A stretch of DNA of 64,000 nt from positions 90,824,062 through 90,888,061 of the forward strand of contig OY744604.1 of the NCBI GenBank assembly GCA_963556255.1. Direction: 5' to 3'. The translations under genes and the position numbers were made by a program. This DNA is from Allolobophora icterica. Its lineage: Eukaryota; Annelida; Clitellata; Crassiclitellata; Lumbricidae. The notes under the pieces are model-generated. The model worked only from the letters and a program-made list of their open reading frames with translations, was not told where the DNA came from and did not search any database. This document shows positions 63,770 through 64,000 of this stretch, piece after piece (position 1 is the first letter of the stretch; each line of letters begins with the position of its first letter).

Positions 63770-64000
63770 CAGTTAAAGCTGTAGCGAAAGTGTTAAGTAG
63801 TGCTTTCCTTGACATATGTCTAAGGATTAATTGAAACGTTTCGATCAAAGACCAATTTGATTTATTTTGAGCTCATGTGTCATTTCACGTAGGTCTAATG
63901 GTGTTCTGAATGCGTTTTTATAGGTTAATGGCTGTCTACGTGACAGCAGGTCATCGCTGTCTGCTCGCTCCTCTGGGCTCTGGGACTGAACAAAACTTCA

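Overview
This is animal nuclear DNA, probably from a marine invertebrate. It is AT-rich and intron-rich, carries CUB-domain exons, tRNA-derived SINEs, several LINE families, hAT transposons and long microsatellites, and has no bacterial-style operons outside the first 6 kb. The species and phylum cannot be fixed from the sequence alone.

Positions 1-6028 are one end of a Maverick/Polinton-type (adintovirus-like) integrated element. Four genes lie on the + strand with short gaps: a protein-primed family B DNA polymerase that runs off the left edge, an adenain-like cysteine protease, and two paralogous fibre-like proteins. Each fibre-like protein joins a phage-tail-fibre-like N-terminal repeat to a discoidin (F5/8C)-like C-terminal domain. 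These ORFs look intact. The integrase, ATPase and capsid genes are outside the window and no terminal repeat was recognised.

Positions 6-13.4 kb are transposon-derived: simple repeats, a 27-bp TIR element, a SINE, a probable DNA transposon, and a minus-strand LINE. The LINE is split by a 1.66-kb TTAA-flanked element with internal direct and inverted repeats.

Positions 13.5-63.9 kb hold a head-to-tail tandem duplication of a multi-exon gene for a secreted or surface protein made of CUB domains. Unit 1 is about 13.47-40.06 kb and unit 2 about 40.06-63.9 kb. Each gene starts with a signal-peptide exon. Two alternating CUB types follow, each split over two exons (A+B and C+D), with phase-1 introns between modules and phase-0 introns inside them. 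Gene 1 reads SP-AB-CD-AB-CD-AB, five CUBs. Gene 2 reads SP-CD-AB-CD-AB, four CUBs. All complete CUB exons are open and have splice sites. The 3' parts (exon E, a possible tail exon and a possible last exon) have diverged, and some copies are broken.

Many transposons sit in the introns. Because the introns of the two genes align, several insertions can be polarised against an empty site in the sister unit. Examples are a hAT element in the A3-B3 intron holding two further nested elements, a 409-bp hAT element after exon D1', a LINE after D2', and an RTE-like LINE after A2'.
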